NCBI GenBank assembly: GCA_000496235.1
Contig: KI543228.1
Coordinates: 57,481 to 110,211, forward strand
Source: an uncultured archaeon A07HR60
GTDB taxonomy: Archaea; Halobacteriota; Halobacteria; Halobacteriales; Haloferacaceae
Direction: 5' to 3'
Length of the DNA: 52,731 bases
This document shows, piece by piece, positions 16,020-25,090 of the stretch (within the stretch, counting starts at the first letter, position 1; every line of letters begins with the position of its first letter). A model generated the notes under the pieces. That model was not told the DNA's origin. It did no database searches and saw nothing but the letters and a program-made list of their open reading frames with translations. A program made the translations under genes and the position numbers.

Positions 16020-18517
16020 CGGACGCCGCTGTCGCGTCCACGGACGGGTGTACACTCTGTGAACTGCCGGTGGAAGGGGTAGATATCGCGGACGCCGATG
16101 GGAACGAGTTCTGCTGTGCCGGCTGTAAACAGGTCCACGACGCACTCGCGGATGTCCCGGCAGTCGAGCCAGCAGACGTCAGACGCGGCCGTGAGACGGA
16201 TGGCGAGCCGGGGAACGATCCTGTCCCGGGACACGAAGTAACGTTTCTCGAGGTGGACGGTATGCACTGTGTCACCTGTGAGTCGTTCATCGAGGCAGCC
16301 GCGACAAGTACCGGCGGTGTCAGCGACGCCGCCGCCAGTTACGTCACCGACACTGTCCGGATCGACCACGATCCCGACGAGGTGACACGGCGGCAGCTCC
16401 AAGAGGCAGTGAGCGGGCTTGGTTACGCCGCGTATCCCCGTGACGACGTGTTCGAGCGTCGTCAGGCGGACCACTGGTCGACCGCGCGACTGGTCACGGG
16501 CGTCGTGGTCGGGATGATGGTGATGATGCAGTATATCGTCTTGATATATCCGACATACTTCGACGGGCTGTTTTATGATGAGCGTACCAGCCAGTTCCTC
16601 GCGGACGCAATGGCGACGTCGTCTGGAATCTACTTTTTCAGCATCATTGGCATCCTCACGACGATCGTCCTGGTGGTTACCGGCCGACCCATTCTCCGTG
16701 GTGCGTACGTCAGTGTGCGCCAGCGCGAGCCGAATATGGATCTGCTGGTGGCCATCGCGGCCGTGTCGGCGTATCTTTACAGTGCACTCGTCACTCTGAC
16801 CGGAGGCGAACACATCTACTTCGACGTCACCGTGGCGATCATCGTGATTGTGACTGTCGGAAACCACTACGAATCCACGCTGAAAAAGCAGGCCGCAGAC
16901 CGTCTTTCTGAGTTGACGGCCGTCCAAGCCGACAAAGCCCGACGTGTCACTGAAGACGGATACGAGGATATCCCTCTCGATCAGTTGGCTCCTGATGACC
17001 GGGTTCTGGTGCGGTCCGGTGGACGAGTCCCCGTCGACGGGATCGTTGTCGAGGGTGAGGCGTCGGTCGATGAAGCCGTCGTCACTGGTGAATCGCTGCC
17101 TGTCCGCAAATCACCCGGCGAGCAGGTAGTCGGTGGCTCCGTCGTGACTGGAGGAGCCGTTACCATCCGCGTCGGTGAGGACGCGACCAGCAGTCTCGAC
17201 CGCATCGCAGAACTGGTGTGGAATCTCCAGAGTGGGACGAGCGGGATCCAGAAACTGGCCGACCGACTCGCCACCGTGTTCGTGCCGCTGGTGCTCGCGC
17301 TGGCTGTCATCGTGACAGTAGCGTATCTCGTGACAGGGGCTGCCCTTACGACGGCTCTCTTGACCGGACTGACGATGCTGATTGTCTCGTGTCCGTGCGC
17401 GCTGGGACTCGCGACCCCGCTGGCCGTGGCTGCCGGACTTCGGGACGCGCTCGACAGGTCGATTGTCGTGTTCGATGATACCGTCTTCGAGCGGCTTCGA
17501 GACGCGGATACGGTGGTATTTGATAAGACGGGGACACTCACGACCGGGGAGATGCGGGTGTTGGAGACGGACCTCTCGGCAGGGTTACTCGCACAGGCAG
17601 CCGCCCTGGAAGAGCGGTCTGCGCACCCGGTTGGAGAGGCGATTGCCGCAGCCGCGAGTCGCCCCGACTCATCGCCAACTGCAGAGGGGCCCGGGGTCAC
17701 CGATGGCGGACCACTTACCGACGATCAACAGCCCACCGATTACGAGCAGGCAGACACCACGATTGATTCGACCGGCGAGACGGTGGTCGAGTCGTTCGAG
17801 AGTCACACCCGTGGAGTGAGCGGCGAAGTCAACGGAACGCCGGTCGTGGTGGGTCATCCCAAGCTGTTCGCGTCGCGAGGGTGGGACGTTCCCGACCGGC
17901 TCGCAGACCGGGCGGCCGAAGCCCGCTCCGAGGGACACGTGGCCGTGCTTGTCGGCCGAGACGGCGCGGCTGAGGGAGTCGTTGTCGCCGGGGATAGATT
18001 GCGGTCCGGATGGGAGGAGACGGTCACATCGCTGGAGACAGACGGTGTCGACGTGATGGTCCTCACGGGTGATGACGCCGAGGCTGCTGCTCGGTTCCGC
18101 GACCACGATGCCGTGACAGACGTGTTTGCTGGCGTCCCACCGGAGGGCAAAGCAGAGACTGTCACTCGGTTACGCCAACGCGGCCAGACCGTGATGGTCG
18201 GTGATGGCACGAACGACGCCCCAGCACTGGCTGCCGCGGATCTGGGGATTGCCCTCGGCGGCGGGACCGCGATGGCCGCCGATGCCGCCGATGCCGCGAT
18301 CGTCGACGACGATCTCGGGTCTGTCGGAACGGTGTTCGAATTATCGCAGGCAGCCGGGAGCCGGATCCGTGGCAATATTGCGTGGGCCTTCTGCTACAAT
18401 GCTGTGGCTATCCCGCTGGCGATCACGGGTCTGCTCAACCCACTGTTCGCCGCGCTCGCCATGGCCGCGAGTAGTCTCCTCGTGACGCTCAATTCGACTC
18501 GCTCGCTACTGGACTGA
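16016..18517 (+). CDS. CcoI/FixI-like copper-translocating P-type ATPase
   Basis: An 833-residue P1B-type ATPase. Its N-terminus has the metal-binding domain typical of CcoI: CTLCELP, then FCCAGCKQVHDAL, followed by one HMA domain with DGMHCVTCESF. It has the core segments CPC ([13 protein letters not shown]), phosphorylation site DKTGTLTTGEM, HP locus SAHPVGEA, and the hinge GDGTNDAPAL. About eight membrane helices. It would load copper from the cytoplasm to the outer face for oxidase or halocyanin metallation. It overlaps the SafE-like gene by ATGA. The linker between the phosphorylation and nucleotide parts has a roughly 45-residue acidic insertion (PTAEGPGVTDGGPL...), probably a halophile adaptation. 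Confidence 0.92.
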   Translation: MTDAAVASTDGCTLCELPVEGVDIADADGNEFCCAGCKQVHDALADVPAVEPADVRRGRETDGEPGNDPVPGHEVTFLEVDGMHCVTCESFIEAAATSTGGVSDAAASYVTDTVRIDHDPDEVTRRQLQEAVSGLGYAAYPRDDVFERRQADHWSTARLVTGVVVGMMVMMQYIVLIYPTYFDGLFYDERTSQFLADAMATSSGIYFFSIIGILTTIVLVVTGRPILRGAYVSVRQREPNMDLLVAIAAVSAYLYSALVTLTGGEHIYFDVTVAIIVIVTVGNHYESTLKKQAADRLSELTAVQADKARRVTEDGYEDIPLDQLAPDDRVLVRSGGRVPVDGIVVEGEASVDEAVVTGESLPVRKSPGEQVVGGSVVTGGAVTIRVGEDATSSLDRIAELVWNLQSGTSGIQKLADRLATVFVPLVLALAVIVTVAYLVTGAALTTALLTGLTMLIVSCPCALGLATPLAVAAGLRDALDRSIVVFDDTVFERLRDADTVVFDKTGTLTTGEMRVLETDLSAGLLAQAAALEERSAHPVGEAIAAAASRPDSSPTAEGPGVTDGGPLTDDQQPTDYEQADTTIDSTGETVVESFESHTRGVSGEVNGTPVVVGHPKLFASRGWDVPDRLADRAAEARSEGHVAVLVGRDGAAEGVVVAGDRLRSGWEETVTSLETDGVDVMVLTGDDAEAAARFRDHDAVTDVFAGVPPEGKAETVTRLRQRGQTVMVGDGTNDAPALAAADLGIALGGGTAMAADAADAAIVDDDLGSVGTVFELSQAAGSRIRGNIAWAFCYNAVAIPLAITGLLNPLFAALAMAASSLLVTLNSTRSLLD

Positions 18518-18581
18518 TCTACCTGACACCTGTCAGCCTGCCCGACTGTGAGCGTCACACTGCACTGACCTGTTCGACTGT

Positions 18582-18601
18582 GCCAATCGATTGTGATTGG
18601 C
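18582..18601. terminator. Inverted repeat between convergent copper ATPase and gatA
   Basis: Arms GCCAATC and GATTGGC (7 bp) with a 6-base loop lie between the 3' end of the ATPase gene and the 3' end of gatA. The position suggests a bidirectional terminator, but there is no adjacent long T tract. A short GCTAAAGC-containing stretch at 18613-18620 may be another IS-like relic. Nothing else is seen in 18518-18763. Confidence 0.4.
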
Positions 18602-18763
18602 TATCGAATCGATGCTACCGCTAAAGCAGGGGTGGGGTGGGGTTGTGATACTCTCTCAGCTCCCTCAGCTTGGCGACGCATGGTCACAGTTGAGTCGAGA
18701 CGCTGGAGATGAGGATAAGAATGCCACCAAGATGTCTCACGAACGGACTCTGAGTGGTCGGGC

Positions 18764-20065
18764 TCACATTTCGACGGCGCTGGCGGCCCTAATAATGGCT
18801 GACTCACCGAACTTCGGGCCGACGAACTGGATACCGACGGGAAGCCCGTCGGTTGTCCCGGCTGGCACAGAAATCGCAGGCAGATTCGCCAAATTCGCGG
18901 GTGTCGTGTTCGCGTCAGCCAGATACATTTTCAGCGGGTCGTCGAGACTCTCCCCTAGCCGGAACGGTTTGACGGGCATCGTCGGTGATGCGACGACATC
19001 GACCGAGTCGAATGCGTCGTCGAAATCGCGTTTGACCCAGGCCCGCGCGTCCTGTGCACGGCCGTAGTATGCGTCCTGATATCCAGCTGATAACGCGTAC
19101 GTCCCTAGCAGAATCCGGCGTTTTACTTCGGATCCGAATCCCTCACTCCGGGTTTGTGCGAACGACTCGTTCCAGTCGCCCTCGGAGTCACTCCGGTGAC
19201 CGTAGCGAACGCCGTCGAACCGGGCCAAGTTTGAGGAGGCTTCTGACATCGCAATTACGTAGTACGCCTCGACAGCGTACTCTAGCGAGGGCAACGACAC
19301 CGGCTGGGTCTGGGCCCCTTGAGATTTCAACTCCGCGATAGCTGTCTCGACGGTTGCGACGACATCCCCGTCGGCGCCGTCGAACAGTTGCTCTGGGATA
19401 CCGATCGTCATCTCGGAAACATCGCCGTCGGCTGCAGCGGCGTAGTCGGGTTCAGTTCCCGGGTGTGTCTCGGTAGCGGCTCCCGTGTCGAGTCGCGTAG
19501 TCGCGTCGCGCTCATCTGGACCTGCAATCACCGACAGAAGTGTGGCCGCTTCTTCGACAGACCCCGCTATCGGGCCGATCTGCTCGAGAGAATTCGCGTA
19601 TGCAATCAATCCGTATCGCGACACCAGCCCGTACGTCGGCTTGATACCGACGACACCACAGAAGGCTGCCGGACAGCGAACTGACCCACCCGTGTCCGAA
19701 CCCAGCGCCAACTCGGCTTCACCTGCTGCCACGGCCGCTGCAGACCCCCCAGACGACCCCCCGGGGACCCGCTCTGGATCGACCGGGTTCTTCGTCGGCC
19801 CGAACGCCGAGGTCTCCGTCGTCGTTCCCATCCCGAATTCGTCCATATTCGTCTTGCCGACAATCTCACCACCAGCGGCAGACACCCGCTCCACCACGGT
19901 CGCGTCGAATGGGGGCTCGTATTGCGCCAACATCTCCGACCCGCAGGTAGTCTTCACTCCCGCGGTGGATATGTTGTCTTTGACCGCGACGGTTCGACCT
20001 GCGAGCGGCCCTTCGTCGGCCCCGTGAATCTGCGTTTCTGTGATGAGCGCGTTCAGATCCGTCAT
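18764..20065 (-). CDS. gatA: Glutamyl-tRNA(Gln)/aspartyl-tRNA(Asn) amidotransferase subunit A
   Basis: The amidase subunit of GatCAB, 433 residues. It hydrolyses glutamine and passes ammonia to GatB for conversion of mischarged Glu-tRNA(Gln) or Asp-tRNA(Asn). The Ser-cisSer-Lys triad is visible: Lys in AVKDNIST, Ser in PGGSSGGSAAA and Ser in GSDTGGSVRCPAA. The start overlaps the gatC stop by ATGA, so gatC-gatA is an operon. gatB is not in this window. The C-terminus ends at SAVEM, slightly short of some homologues but beyond all catalytic parts. Confidence 0.96.
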   Translation of the reverse strand: MTDLNALITETQIHGADEGPLAGRTVAVKDNISTAGVKTTCGSEMLAQYEPPFDATVVERVSAAGGEIVGKTNMDEFGMGTTTETSAFGPTKNPVDPERVPGGSSGGSAAAVAAGEAELALGSDTGGSVRCPAAFCGVVGIKPTYGLVSRYGLIAYANSLEQIGPIAGSVEEAATLLSVIAGPDERDATTRLDTGAATETHPGTEPDYAAAADGDVSEMTIGIPEQLFDGADGDVVATVETAIAELKSQGAQTQPVSLPSLEYAVEAYYVIAMSEASSNLARFDGVRYGHRSDSEGDWNESFAQTRSEGFGSEVKRRILLGTYALSAGYQDAYYGRAQDARAWVKRDFDDAFDSVDVVASPTMPVKPFRLGESLDDPLKMYLADANTTPANLANLPAISVPAGTTDGLPVGIQFVGPKFGESAIIRAASAVEM

Positions 20066-20364
20066 GAGACGCGCGGCCCGACGAAGTACCCGTCTTCAGT
20101 CTTGGACGCGTTCCGAGTGGCCTCCTCCTGTGAGAGCCCTTCACGAATCTCGTCGGAACGCATCACATTGACCAATTCCTCCTGCTCGTCGACTTCGGGC
20201 ACCTCTTCAAGCGTCTCGAAGTACGAGAGCACGTCTGCAAACTGGTCTGCGAACTCGTCGACCTCTGTCTCGTCGAGAGTAACTCTTGCGAGATCCGCCA
20301 CGTGACGAACCTCGTCTGGGTCGACTGCCGATGGTTCGGCGTGGGAATCGGTCGAATCGCTCAT
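20062..20364 (-). CDS. gatC: Glutamyl-tRNA(Gln)/aspartyl-tRNA(Asn) amidotransferase subunit C
   Basis: The small GatC subunit, 100 residues, which wraps around GatA and stabilises the complex. Family features: VDPDEVRHVADLARVTLDE near the N-terminus, LSYFETLEEVPEVDE in the middle, and the end SKTEDGYFVGPRVS. Start ATG 20364 (MSDSTDSH) is preferred over the in-frame GTG at 20370. Overlap with gatA by four bases indicates coupled translation. Confidence 0.95.
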   Translation of the reverse strand: MSDSTDSHAEPSAVDPDEVRHVADLARVTLDETEVDEFADQFADVLSYFETLEEVPEVDEQEELVNVMRSDEIREGLSQEEATRNASKTEDGYFVGPRVS

Positions 20365-20734
20365 ACTCACAACTGCTGCGGCCCGCGAGTAAGCGTTACG
20401 AATCGACCGCTCACACGCGACGCCTCACGACTCGAAGCAATAGTCTGTGGATGGGTGGCTCCAGTAAGCTTCTGCCCTCATCTGACCTGATACGTCTCTG
20501 AACGTGTGATGTGACAGACCTGAGCTAAAACCGTAATAGACTAATAGTAGCTCGGGAGCAGACCGCACTAAAGCGGCGGGGTCAAACGAAATCAGTTGCA
20601 CCCCGACGCCCTCTTGCTATTTTCTCGGGTCGCGGCTGGAAATTTTTCGCCAAGATTTAAATGTCGTCCCACCATATATGTAGCACAGGAAAACATAATC
20701 GAGAGTCTTCTCTCGATGCCCTCTTCCACCACTT
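20365..20734. other. Long intergenic region between gatC and tfb
   Basis: No gene is seen in 370 bases. It holds the divergent gatC and tfb promoters: TTTAAATG at about 20655-20662, and a second TATA-like CCATATATG at about 20671. A stretch near 20563-20582 (CCGC actaaa GCGG then CGGGGTCAAACG) resembles degraded IS200/IS605-type ends. Confidence 0.5.
20699..20716 (+). promoter_or_regulatory. Hairpin in the tfb 5' leader
   Basis: Perfect 7-bp stem TCGAGAG / CTCTCGA with loop TCTT, 18 bases before the tfb ATG and downstream of the TATA elements, so it should be transcribed. A leader with a hairpin is unusual where most transcripts are leaderless. Its role is unknown. Confidence 0.5.
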
Positions 20735-21709
20735 ATGAGTGACAAAGTGAGAACGTACACTGGCGAGCGAGAGACCACGGACGATGAGACTGAAACGCAA
20801 ACGAGCGAATCGATCGAGTGCCCAGAGTGTAGTGGGCAACTCGCGACGGATACGGAACACGGCGAGACCGTCTGTTCTGACTGTGGGCTCGTTGTCGAGG
20901 AGGACGAAATCGACCACGGGCCAGAGTGGCGCGCGTTCGACGCGAAAGAGAAAGACGAGAAAAGTCGGGTGGGTGCACCGACGACGAAGATGATGCACGA
21001 CAAGGGCCTGTCGACCAACATCGGCTGGCAGGACAAAGACGCATACGGCAAGTCGCTGTCGTCTCGACAGCGTGAAAAGATGCAGCGACTCCGCACCTGG
21101 AACGAGCGATTCCGTACTCGAGACTCCAAAGAGCGCAATCTCAAACAGGCACTCGGCGAAATCGACCGGATGGCGTCGGCGCTGGGGCTTCCAGAGAACG
21201 TCCGAGAAACTGCGTCGGTCATCTACCGGCGAGCACTGGACGAAGACCTGCTCCCCGGACGGTCGATCGAGGGAGTCGCCACCGCGGCACTGTACGCTGC
21301 GGCGCGACAAGCGGGCACACCGCGCAGTCTCGACGAAATCGCTAATGTATCCCGTGTCGAAAAAGACGAGATCGCCCGGACCTACCGTTACATTGTCAGA
21401 GAACTGTCGTTAGAGATCCAGCCTGCTGACCCCGAAAGCTACGTGCCGCGATTCGCGTCTGACCTGGAGCTATCTGAAGAGGCCGAACGTCGGGCACGCA
21501 AGTTGTTGAAGACGGCTAAAGAACAGGGTGTCCACTCTGGGAAATCACCGGTCGGGCTGGCAGCTGCAGCCGTCTACGCTGCTTCGCTGCTCACTAACGA
21601 GAAAGTCACCCAGAGCGAGGTCAGCAGTGTTGCCAACATCTCTGAAGTGACGATCCGAAACCGATACCACGAGCTGCTCGAGGCCGAAGAGCAGATCCAG
21701 ATGCCCTGA
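20735..21709 (+). CDS. tfb: Transcription initiation factor TFB (TFIIB homologue)
   Basis: A 324-residue general transcription factor. The N-terminal zinc ribbon has CPECSGQL and CSDCGLVVEEDEIDHGPEW (about residues 28-60), followed by the B-reader region (RVGAPTTKMMHDKGLSTNI) and two cyclin repeats (about 120-215 and 220-315; second contains SPVGLAAAAVYAASLLTNEK and the HTH segment SEVSSVANISEVTIRNRY). It binds the TATA/TBP complex and the BRE and recruits RNA polymerase. Haloarchaea usually have several TFBs; this one may be one of many. A leader of about 50 bases with a hairpin precedes the ATG. Confidence 0.97.
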   Translation: MSDKVRTYTGERETTDDETETQTSESIECPECSGQLATDTEHGETVCSDCGLVVEEDEIDHGPEWRAFDAKEKDEKSRVGAPTTKMMHDKGLSTNIGWQDKDAYGKSLSSRQREKMQRLRTWNERFRTRDSKERNLKQALGEIDRMASALGLPENVRETASVIYRRALDEDLLPGRSIEGVATAALYAAARQAGTPRSLDEIANVSRVEKDEIARTYRYIVRELSLEIQPADPESYVPRFASDLELSEEAERRARKLLKTAKEQGVHSGKSPVGLAAAAVYAASLLTNEKVTQSEVSSVANISEVTIRNRYHELLEAEEQIQMP

Positions 21710-21888
21710 CGGCTGGGAGTTCCTTCAGCGGTCGTCTCCCTCTCGACTTTCTGATCACTTCGTAGTTATCCATCGTACAAGTCAGCGTTTCCGGTGCGGA
21801 TACGATTTGCCGGGCACGGATGAGCGTCGCGCCGAGCGATGCTCGAATCCACAACGCCAATATCGGCTCCGTGAGAACAGTTCGATGA

Positions 21889-22365
21889 ATGGAGACGACT
21901 CGCCACTTCACAGCGACGACGTACATCGTTCACGACGGAGCGACAGCACTACACCATCACGACCGACTCGGTATCCAACTGCCTCCGGGGGGACATGTGG
22001 ATCGTGACGAGTTGCCACACGAGACAGCCATCAGAGAGACTCTCGAAGAAACGGGACTGGAGCCCACCCTCGCATCCCCCACGACAGCAGTTACTGGCCC
22101 GAATAGCCGTGGAATCCCGGAACCGAACCATCTGATGTTACACGATATTAACACGCATCCAGACGGGTCAGTCGGGCACCAACACATCGACCATCTCTAC
22201 TACGCGAGCGTCTCTTCGCGGCAGATTGATCCCGGTCCTGGAGAGGCGCCCAGCGACTCCTGGGATTGGCACACTCCCGAGGAGTTACGCAATGCGGGCT
22301 CGCTCAGCCAGGATGTCGTGGCTCTCGGCTTAGAAGCGATCAAGCACATCGAATCCGCCGACTGA
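21889..22365 (+). CDS. NUDIX hydrolase
   Basis: A 158-residue Nudix-fold hydrolase. The Nudix box is complete: GGHVDRDELPHETAIRETLE followed by ETGL, with the catalytic RExxEE glutamates. Members cleave nucleoside diphosphates linked to another moiety; the substrate is not determinable. The N-terminus has HHHDRLGIQLPPGG and the middle has several histidines (HQHIDHLYY), a pattern seen in Nudix proteins of this subtype. The start ATG 21889 has no strong SD; an AATATCGG stretch about 25 bases upstream may be the TATA element. Confidence 0.93.
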   Translation: METTRHFTATTYIVHDGATALHHHDRLGIQLPPGGHVDRDELPHETAIRETLEETGLEPTLASPTTAVTGPNSRGIPEPNHLMLHDINTHPDGSVGHQHIDHLYYASVSSRQIDPGPGEAPSDSWDWHTPEELRNAGSLSQDVVALGLEAIKHIESAD

Positions 22366-22408
22366 GTTCACCTTCCGTCGAGCGTCGATTGCCCGCCGAA
22401 TCTGGTAG

Positions 22409-22957
22409 CTAGTCTGATGACTGGCTGGCGGGCTCTTGGGTGAATTTCTCTCTGACCTTCTGGATCTTGGGGTCGGCGTGGAAGGTGCAGTATCTGTCAT
22501 TCGGGTTTTTGTCGTAGTAATCTTGATGCTTGGATTCTGCTTTGTAGAACGTCTCCAGTGGTTCCACTTCAGTGACAATTCCGTCGTAGGCACCTTCTGA
22601 TTCGAGTTCCTCGATATACTCTTGAGTCTGGGTCTGCTGGGCATCGTTCTCGCAGAGAACTATCGAGCGATACTGACTCCCGACGTCCGGGCCCTGCCGG
22701 TTGAGCTGTGTAGGGTCGTGGACAGTGAAGAACACGCGCAGGATATCCGCAAACGCCATCTGATCAGCGTCGTACTCGACTTGAACGACTTCTGCGTGGC
22801 CAGTCGACCCCGAGCAGACTGCGCGGTAACTCGGGTCGACGGTGTCGCCGCCAGCGTACCCCGAGACAGCCGATTGAACGCCAGGTAACTCCTTGAATGC
22901 CGCCTCCACGCACCAGAAGCAGCCGCCGCCGAGCGTCGCCGTTTCAGTATCAACCAT
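22409..22957 (-). CDS. msrA: Peptide methionine sulfoxide reductase MsrA
   Basis: A 182-residue enzyme that reduces methionine-S-sulfoxide in proteins, acting in oxidative-damage repair. The catalytic motif GGGCFWCVEAAF is near residues 10-21. Family segments GYAGGDTVDPSYRAVCSGST, GHAEVVQVEYD, FFTVHDPTQLNRQGPDVGSQ and YRS follow. The start at 22957 (MVDTETATLGGG) is chosen because TTTATTATT lies about 30 bases upstream on the minus strand and homologues begin there; an upstream in-frame start would add 32 unrelated residues. It ends convergently with the Nudix gene. Confidence 0.96.
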   Translation of the reverse strand: MVDTETATLGGGCFWCVEAAFKELPGVQSAVSGYAGGDTVDPSYRAVCSGSTGHAEVVQVEYDADQMAFADILRVFFTVHDPTQLNRQGPDVGSQYRSIVLCENDAQQTQTQEYIEELESEGAYDGIVTEVEPLETFYKAESKHQDYYDKNPNDRYCTFHADPKIQKVREKFTQEPASQSSD

Positions 22958-23121
22958 ACGTATGGATACAGCCGCGAATAATAAATGCCCGTCGACGCCC
23001 GGGCACGAGAGCGATAGCCGGGAATCAGCGCGTAACATGACCACTACTATCACCGTGTGTGAGCCTGTCGGTGGCGCCGGCGAGCGGTAGGTCTATGACG
23101 CCTCACGAGCGAAAACTAACT

Positions 23122-23529
23122 ATGGTAGACATCGGCGTTGTGATCGCTCAGTACAACGAGTCGGTCACGACAGAAATGGCCGCGACAGCGCGAGACGCGG
23201 CTACGGACCGTGGCGCACGAATTATCGAGGAGGTACCAGTCCCGGGTGTGTACGATAGCCCGCTGGCAGCAGACCGACTCGCTCGCCGCGACAGTGTCGA
23301 TGCTGTGGCCGTCGTCGGTGCCATTGTGACGGGCGATACGGCACACGACCGAGTTATCGGCGACGCCACCGCGTCGAAACTGACGGATATCAGCTTAAAC
23401 CGGGACACTCCGGTGACGTTCGGCGTGAGCGGTCCAGGTATGTCCGGCGCAGAGGCGCGCGAACGGGTGGGTAAAGGTGCAGAGGCGATTGATGCGGCAA
23501 TCGATCTCGCCCAGGAGGTGCCAGCATGA
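23122..23529 (+). CDS. ribH: 6,7-dimethyl-8-ribityllumazine synthase
   Basis: Archaeal lumazine synthase, 135 residues, the penultimate step of riboflavin synthesis. It condenses the ribityl-aminouracil with dihydroxybutanone phosphate. The segments PGVYDSPLAADRL, VAVVGAIVTGDTAHDRVI (with the catalytic His) and PVTFGVSGPGMSGAEARER are visible. Start ATG 23122 gives the family length. Its stop overlaps the ATG of the following aminotransferase, so the two are co-translated although the functions are not obviously linked. Confidence 0.95.
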   Translation: MVDIGVVIAQYNESVTTEMAATARDAATDRGARIIEEVPVPGVYDSPLAADRLARRDSVDAVAVVGAIVTGDTAHDRVIGDATASKLTDISLNRDTPVTFGVSGPGMSGAEARERVGKGAEAIDAAIDLAQEVPA

Positions 23530-24689
23530 GTGACTCTCAGCTGTCCCCGCAATTCGCGGATCGAGTAGAACGGGTCGAGCCCAGCGCAACGATCGCCGTC
23601 TCGAATCTCGCAAGTGAGTTGAAATCTCAGGGCAAGGACGTTGTCGACCTATCGGTCGGAGAACCAGACTTCCCCACCCCAGAAAACGTGGTGGAGGCGG
23701 GGAAAGATGCTCTTGATGCCGGTCACACTACGTATACACCCTCCAGCGGGATTCCCGCTCTCCGAGAGGCCATCGCGTCGAAGCTTCGAGACGACGGAAT
23801 CGATGCAGACCCCGGGGAATTGATCGTCACGCCGGGCGGCAAACAAGCGCTGTTTGAGACGGTCCAGGCGCTGATAGACGACGGTGATGAAGTAGTCCTA
23901 TTGGATCCGGCGTGGGTGTCATACGAGGCGATGGTCAGGATCGCTGGTGGTGACCTAACGCGCGTCGATACGACGCCACACGACTTCCAGTTGGAACCGG
24001 CGCTTGACGCACTCGGGGAGGCAGTCTCGGACGCCACACAGATGCTAGTGGTAAATTCACCGTCAAATCCGACTGGGGCCGTCTACTCAGACGCCGCAAT
24101 GGCTGGCGTCCGTGACCTAGCCGTCGAGCACGACATTACCGTGGTCTCAGACGAGATCTACGGGCGGGTCACCTACGGAACCGAACAGGCCTCGCTGGCC
24201 TCGTTCGACGGGATGAGTGACCGGACCGTCACCATTAATGGCTTCTCGAAGGCATACTCCATGACCGGCTGGCGGCTTGGCTACCTTCATGCCCCCGAGG
24301 GGGTGGTGGACCAAGCGGGCAAAATCCACTCTCACTCGGTGTCGTGTGCGACGAATTTCGTCCAGCACGCTGGCGTCGAGGCCCTGCAAAACACCGACGC
24401 TGAAGTCGAGCGTATGCGAGACTCGTTCCGTGAGCGACGTGATATTCTCGTGGATATCTTGGCCGATGTCGGGGTCGATGTGTCGCTTCCGGACGGGGCG
24501 TTTTACCTCATGTTACCTGTCGACAACGACGACCAGGCGTGGTGTGAGGCGGCTCTCGAAGAGAGCTATGTCGCGACAGTACCCGGTAGCGCGTTCAACG
24601 CCCCCGGGTACGCCAGGATCTCGTATGCCGCCAGCGAAGAACGGCTTCGTGAAGCCGTCGACCGACTCGTGAGCGACGGATTCCTGTAG
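23526..24689 (+). CDS. Pyridoxal-phosphate aminotransferase, aspartate aminotransferase family
   Basis: Class I/II aminotransferase of 387 residues. PLP-binding features: YTPSSGIPALREAIASKL, VNSPSNPTGAVYS, VVSDEIYGRVTYG, and the lysine motif GFSKAYSMTGWRLGY. The Arg for the substrate carboxylate lies near ARISYAASEERL. It resembles archaeal aspartate aminotransferases, but substrate choice cannot be fixed by sequence alone. It is co-translated with ribH through an ATGA overlap. A short CTCC-ctga-GGAG stem follows the stop. Confidence 0.93.
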   Translation: MSDSQLSPQFADRVERVEPSATIAVSNLASELKSQGKDVVDLSVGEPDFPTPENVVEAGKDALDAGHTTYTPSSGIPALREAIASKLRDDGIDADPGELIVTPGGKQALFETVQALIDDGDEVVLLDPAWVSYEAMVRIAGGDLTRVDTTPHDFQLEPALDALGEAVSDATQMLVVNSPSNPTGAVYSDAAMAGVRDLAVEHDITVVSDEIYGRVTYGTEQASLASFDGMSDRTVTINGFSKAYSMTGWRLGYLHAPEGVVDQAGKIHSHSVSCATNFVQHAGVEALQNTDAEVERMRDSFRERRDILVDILADVGVDVSLPDGAFYLMLPVDNDDQAWCEAALEESYVATVPGSAFNAPGYARISYAASEERLREAVDRLVSDGFL

Positions 24690-24878
24690 CGTAGTATACT
24701 CCCTGAGGAGAATGAACTGCGGGAACCGGACCCGTGGTGAGCGATTCAGATGAGTCGACTCGCTGCATCCGTCGGTCGGGCTGTCTATTCTGGTTGCTTC
24801 TCGGCTTTCCGACCAGGCGCTGGCGGTAGTGTGACAGGGCGCTGGCGAGAATTTGACTCCGGTGGGGTATGCAGAGCA

Positions 24879-24910
24879 GATGAGATGAGATGAGATGAGA
24901 TGAGATGAGA
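24879..24910. repeat. Pentanucleotide tandem repeat (GATGA)
   Basis: About six exact copies of GATGA in an intergenic gap, followed directly by two copies of a decamer CGTGATGTGA / CGTGATGTGG at 24911-24930. The rest of the 400-base gap (24690-25090) shows no gene. Confidence 0.9.
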
Positions 24911-24992
24911 CGTGATGTGACGTGATGTGGAGTGATACAGTCAGAGTCGCTACGCGTGAGAGGAAGATCTCACAGCGGGTTCCGTGTGACAC

Positions 24993-25015
24993 CTCTCAGG
25001 GTCGGGTCCTGAGAG
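24993..25015. terminator. Inverted repeat downstream of the HTH/Zn-ribbon gene
   Basis: Perfect 8-bp arms CTCTCAGG and CCTGAGAG with a 7-base loop, about 75 bases past the stop of the minus-strand gene at 25091. It may act as a terminator or as RNA-stabilising structure; no strong U tract follows. Confidence 0.4.
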
Positions 25016-25090
25016 AGTCGCCGCGACCGGCTGTCCGACCATTCACCGGGTGATCGGGACAGAGAGATTCTCGGTCTTGTTAGTAGGTGG

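Noticed and set aside
18610-18650. GCTAAAGC with GGGGTGGGG as an IS end
   Set aside because: The stem is too short and the right half is missing; mentioned only as a possible relic.
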